Below, one piece after another: positions 61,354 through 64,000 of a stretch of 64,000 bases of DNA (position 1 is the stretch's first letter; each line of letters starts with the position of its first letter). Below the pieces are notes generated by a model. That model did not search any database. It saw only the letters and a list, made by a program, of their open reading frames with translations, and was not told where the DNA came from. The DNA is from Microbacterium sp. zg-Y818. GTDB lineage: Bacteria > Actinomycetota > Actinomycetes > Actinomycetales > Microbacteriaceae. Both the position numbers and the translations under genes were made by a program. The DNA lies in the NCBI RefSeq assembly GCF_030246905.1, contig NZ_CP126741.1:3162001-3226000 (forward strand), written 5' to 3'.

Positions 61354-62942
61354 GCATCGGCCGGGCAAGTGTCATGATCGGCGCGGGCACCCTCGTCTCG
61401 CGGCTGACAGGGCTGCTGCGGTCGATCGTGCTCGTCACGGCGATCGGCACGGCGATGGCGGGTGACGCATTCGTCGTGGCCAATCAGCTCCCCAACGCGA
61501 TCTTCCTCATCGTGTCGATGGGCATCCTCACCGGCGTCATCGTGCCGCAGATCGTCGCCGCCGGCCGCAGCGACGACGGCGGCGAGGCCTTCATCTCCAA
61601 GCTCATCACCCTGGGCGCGGTGGTGCTGCTGGCGATCACGGTCATCGCCGTCGCGTGCGCGCCGCTTCTGGTCTCGCTGTACGGTGGCGGGTTCTCCCCG
61701 CAGCAGCACGCCCTCGCGACCGTCTTCGCCTACTGGTGCCTGCCGCAGATCTTCTTCTACGGCCTCTACGCGCTGCTGGGCGAGACGCTCAACGCGCGCC
61801 GCGTGTTCGGCCCGTACACGTGGACCCCGGTGGTCAACAACGTCGTCTCGATCATCGGCTTCGGCGCCTTCATCGTGATCTACGGCACGCACTCCTCCAT
61901 CGAGGGCTGGGATGCCGGGATGGTCGCGCTGATCGCCGGCACCGCGACGCTCGGCATCGTGCTGCAGGCCGTGCTGCTGCTGGTCTTCTGGCGCCGCACG
62001 GGTCTGCACCTGCGCCCCGACTTCCACTGGCGCGGCATGGGGCTCGGCGTCATCGGACGCCTGGCGAGCTGGACGTTCCTCATGGTGCTCGTCGCCCAGC
62101 TGAGCGCGATCGTGCAGTCCAACGTGCTGTCGGATGCCTCGGATGCCGGGGCCGCGGCGAACATGGTCACCGGCAACGCGAACCTCATCTTCATGCTGCC
62201 GTACTCGATCATCGTGCTGTCGATAGGCATCCCCTACTTCACGCAGCTCAGCGAACACGCCGCCGACGGCCGCATCGACGATATGCGGCGCGACATCGAC
62301 ACCAGCATCCGCTCGATCGGCGTGCTGATCGTCGGGGCCACCGCTGCGATCGCCGCCGCCGCCGTGCCCGTCTCCCGCATCTTCACCAACGACGCACCCA
62401 CCGCCGTCGAGGGCGCGCTCGTGCTCGGCGGCTATCTGGTGGGGCTCATCCCCATCGCCGTGCTGTTCACCATCCAGCGCTCGTTCTACGCGCTCGGCGA
62501 CACCCGCACGCCCTTCGTGTTCTCGCTCGTGCAGGCCGTCATCGTCGCCGTCACGGCGCTGCTGGCATCCACACTTCCCGCGGGGCTCACGGCGGCGGGC
62601 GTCGCGCTCGGTCAGTCGATCGCTCTCACGGTCGCTCTCGTCATCGCGGCGGTCATGCTGCGGCGCAAGATCGGCCGGCTCGAAGCCGGCAGGTGGGTGC
62701 CCGCGCTCGGCCGGTTCATGCTGGCGGCCCTCCCCGCGGGAGCGGCCGGATGGCTGATCTTCTTCACCTTCGGCGCCCAGGACAGCTGGATGCTGGCCGA
62801 CAAGCTGCAGGGGGCTCTCGGCACCATGCTCATCGGCGCCGTCGTCGCCCTGGTCTACGTCGGAATGCTGGCGCTGCTGCGTGCCCCCGAGCTGCAGGTC
62901 GCCCTGGGCCTCGTGCGTCGCGTGCTGCCCGGCCGGCGCTGA
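61350..62942 (+). CDS. murJ: Lipid II flippase MurJ
   Basis: A 530-aa MOP-superfamily flippase with about 14 membrane spans: ASVMIGAGTLVSRLTGLLRSIVL, GDAFVVANQLPNAIF, YALLGETLNARRVFGPYTW and IQRSFYALGDTRTP. It moves lipid II across the membrane for peptidoglycan synthesis. It lacks the C-terminal pseudokinase and sugar-binding extension of mycobacterial MviN. The start overlaps DUF6049. Confidence 0.94.
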   Translation: MSIGRASVMIGAGTLVSRLTGLLRSIVLVTAIGTAMAGDAFVVANQLPNAIFLIVSMGILTGVIVPQIVAAGRSDDGGEAFISKLITLGAVVLLAITVIAVACAPLLVSLYGGGFSPQQHALATVFAYWCLPQIFFYGLYALLGETLNARRVFGPYTWTPVVNNVVSIIGFGAFIVIYGTHSSIEGWDAGMVALIAGTATLGIVLQAVLLLVFWRRTGLHLRPDFHWRGMGLGVIGRLASWTFLMVLVAQLSAIVQSNVLSDASDAGAAANMVTGNANLIFMLPYSIIVLSIGIPYFTQLSEHAADGRIDDMRRDIDTSIRSIGVLIVGATAAIAAAAVPVSRIFTNDAPTAVEGALVLGGYLVGLIPIAVLFTIQRSFYALGDTRTPFVFSLVQAVIVAVTALLASTLPAGLTAAGVALGQSIALTVALVIAAVMLRRKIGRLEAGRWVPALGRFMLAALPAGAAGWLIFFTFGAQDSWMLADKLQGALGTMLIGAVVALVYVGMLALLRAPELQVALGLVRRVLPGRR

Positions 62943-62988
62943 GTCGGCAGTGCGCGGTGCGCCGGGGGCGGCTGGAATGCCCCGCGGT

Positions 62989-62994
62989 TAGCAT
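62989..62994 (+). promoter_or_regulatory. Candidate -10 of trxB
   Basis: TAGCAT, 52 nt before the trxB GTG, in the 104-bp gap after murJ. No good -35. Confidence 0.35.
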
Positions 62995-63046
62995 GTGTTG
63001 AAGACATGAGCGGGTAATCCTCCCCGCCGTCGAAGGAGCAGCACAC

Positions 63047-64000
63047 GTGCGTCAGGTCATCATCATCGGATCGGGTCCCGCCGGCTACACCGCCGCCATC
63101 TACGCGGCCCGTGCCAACCTCGAGCCACTGGTCATCGCGAGCTCCGTCGAAGTCGGCGGCGAGCTCATGAACACCACCGAGGTCGAGAACTTCCCCGGCT
63201 TCCCCGAGGCCATCATGGGTCCCGACCTCATGACGAGGATGCAGGAGCAGGCCGAGCGCTTCGGCGCCGAGGTGCTCTATCAGGACGTCGTGTCACTCGA
63301 CCTCGACGGCGACGTCAAGACCGTGACACTCGGCAACGGCGAGGTGCACCAGGCGTACTCCGTGATCTACGCGACCGGGTCGGCGTACCGCAAGCTGGGC
63401 GTCCCCGGCGAGGAGCGCCTGTCGGGCCGCGGCGTGTCGTGGTGCGCCACATGCGACGGCTTCTTCTTCCGTGAGCGCACGATCGCCGTCGTCGGCGGCG
63501 GCGACTCGGCCATGGAAGAGGCGACGTTCCTCACGAAGTTCGCCTCCAAGGTGTACATCATCCACCGCAAGGACACCCTGCGCGCATCGAAGATCATGCA
63601 GGAGCGCGCCTTCGCGAACGAGAAGATCGAGTTCATCTGGAACAGCGAAGTCGCCGACATCCTCGGCGACGAGGCCGTCAACGGCGTCGTGCTGCGCTCC
63701 ACCACCGACGGCACCACCCGCGAGCTGCCGCTGGACGGCCTGTTCGTCGCCATCGGCAATGACCCGCGCACCCACCTCGTGCACGACAAGCTCGAGCTCA
63801 CCCCTGAGGGAACCATCTGGGTCGACGGTCGCACGTCGCGCACCTCGGTGCCGGGCGTGTTCGCCGCCGGCGACGTGATCGACCCCACCTACCGCCAGGC
63901 GGTCACCGCGGCCGCCAGCGGCACGGTCGCCGCCCTCGACGTCGAGCACTACCTCGCCGCGCGCGGCGAGGCGGCCCTGCCCGAGAGCGACGTCGCGCAG
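63047..64000 (+). CDS. trxB: Thioredoxin reductase, truncated by the window edge
   Basis: The first 318 codons; the stop lies beyond the window. FAD motif IIIGSGPAGYTAAIYAARA, redox CATC in VSWCATCDGFFF, NADPH motif VVGGGDSAMEEATFL and VFAAGDVIDPTYRQAVTAAA are all present. It reduces thioredoxin with NADPH. GTG start 8 nt after AAGGAG. In actinobacteria this gene is followed by trxA, parB and parA toward dnaA, an expectation only, as the sequence ends here. Confidence 0.95.
   Translation, partial: MRQVIIIGSGPAGYTAAIYAARANLEPLVIASSVEVGGELMNTTEVENFPGFPEAIMGPDLMTRMQEQAERFGAEVLYQDVVSLDLDGDVKTVTLGNGEVHQAYSVIYATGSAYRKLGVPGEERLSGRGVSWCATCDGFFFRERTIAVVGGGDSAMEEATFLTKFASKVYIIHRKDTLRASKIMQERAFANEKIEFIWNSEVADILGDEAVNGVVLRSTTDGTTRELPLDGLFVAIGNDPRTHLVHDKLELTPEGTIWVDGRTSRTSVPGVFAAGDVIDPTYRQAVTAAASGTVAALDVEHYLAARGEAALPESDVAQ

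Overview
The window is a contiguous, very GC-rich, densely coded chromosomal stretch from an actinobacterium. The protein set (DUF6049-MurJ-TrxB, rpsF-ssb-rpsR-rplI-dnaB, class-specific purB, pcnA with an HD domain, DUF2382 and DUF5684 proteins) and the frequent GTG starts and ATGA/GTGA overlaps fit Microbacteriaceae, most likely Microbacterium or a close relative. This assignment rests on protein resemblance recalled from memory and was not searched. No rRNA, tRNA, CRISPR array, insertion sequence or prophage was found.

Left part (1-22 kb): a truncated 3-methyladenine DNA glycosylase, then a zinc locus on the minus strand (znuA-znuC-znuB, zur, a YcgR-type permease with its YcgQ/TIGR03943 partner, and a membrane-anchored propeller protein) with a clear Zur operator in the znuA promoter. 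Next come a three-gene 2-oxoacid dehydrogenase operon (E1 alpha, E1 beta, E2), hisC, a WXG100-like protein with a lipase-domain partner, a low-molecular-weight phosphatase, purB, membrane proteins, a secreted sugar-dehydrogenase lipoprotein, an AraC/VOC/DUF1801 group and a MATE exporter whose promoter carries a perfect 20-bp palindrome.

Middle (22-46 kb): accessory metabolism and stress genes. It holds an alcohol dehydrogenase, a PadR-DUF1048-ABC exporter operon, two short-chain dehydrogenases, a GyrI-like protein, a capsule-type glycosyltransferase, an epimerase, an acyl-CoA ligase, an EamA transporter, a metallo-hydrolase, a glutamine amidotransferase, manganese catalase, a tyrosine phosphatase, a large LuxR-type ATPase regulator, a hydrolase, an aldo/keto reductase and a TetR-controlled membrane/PRC-barrel-DUF2382 pair. 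A decayed acetyltransferase joined to a remnant of the hydrolase gene shows past rearrangement here. An orphan Imm5-like immunity protein lies next to dnaB.

Right part (46-64 kb): the replication and translation block rpsF-ssb-rpsR-rplI, a terminator, a 240-bp cluster of eight DnaA-box-like sequences, and dnaB. These are followed by a tandem pair of paralogous membrane proteins, an aldehyde dehydrogenase-DUF779 operon with its GAF regulator, pcnA, a methyltransferase, and DUF6049-murJ-trxB. In actinobacteria this last group normally lies just to one side of dnaA/oriC, so the window probably ends roughly 10 kb from the origin (inference from conserved gene order).

Across the window at least eight transcription units have a TAnnnT hexamer exactly 6-7 nt before the start codon, which points to widespread leaderless mRNAs. 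The observations most worth follow-up are the DnaA-box cluster in front of dnaB, the leaderless promoters, the large intergenic inverted repeats near 32.0 and 55.9 kb, the tandem unknown membrane proteins, and the WXG100-lipase pair.
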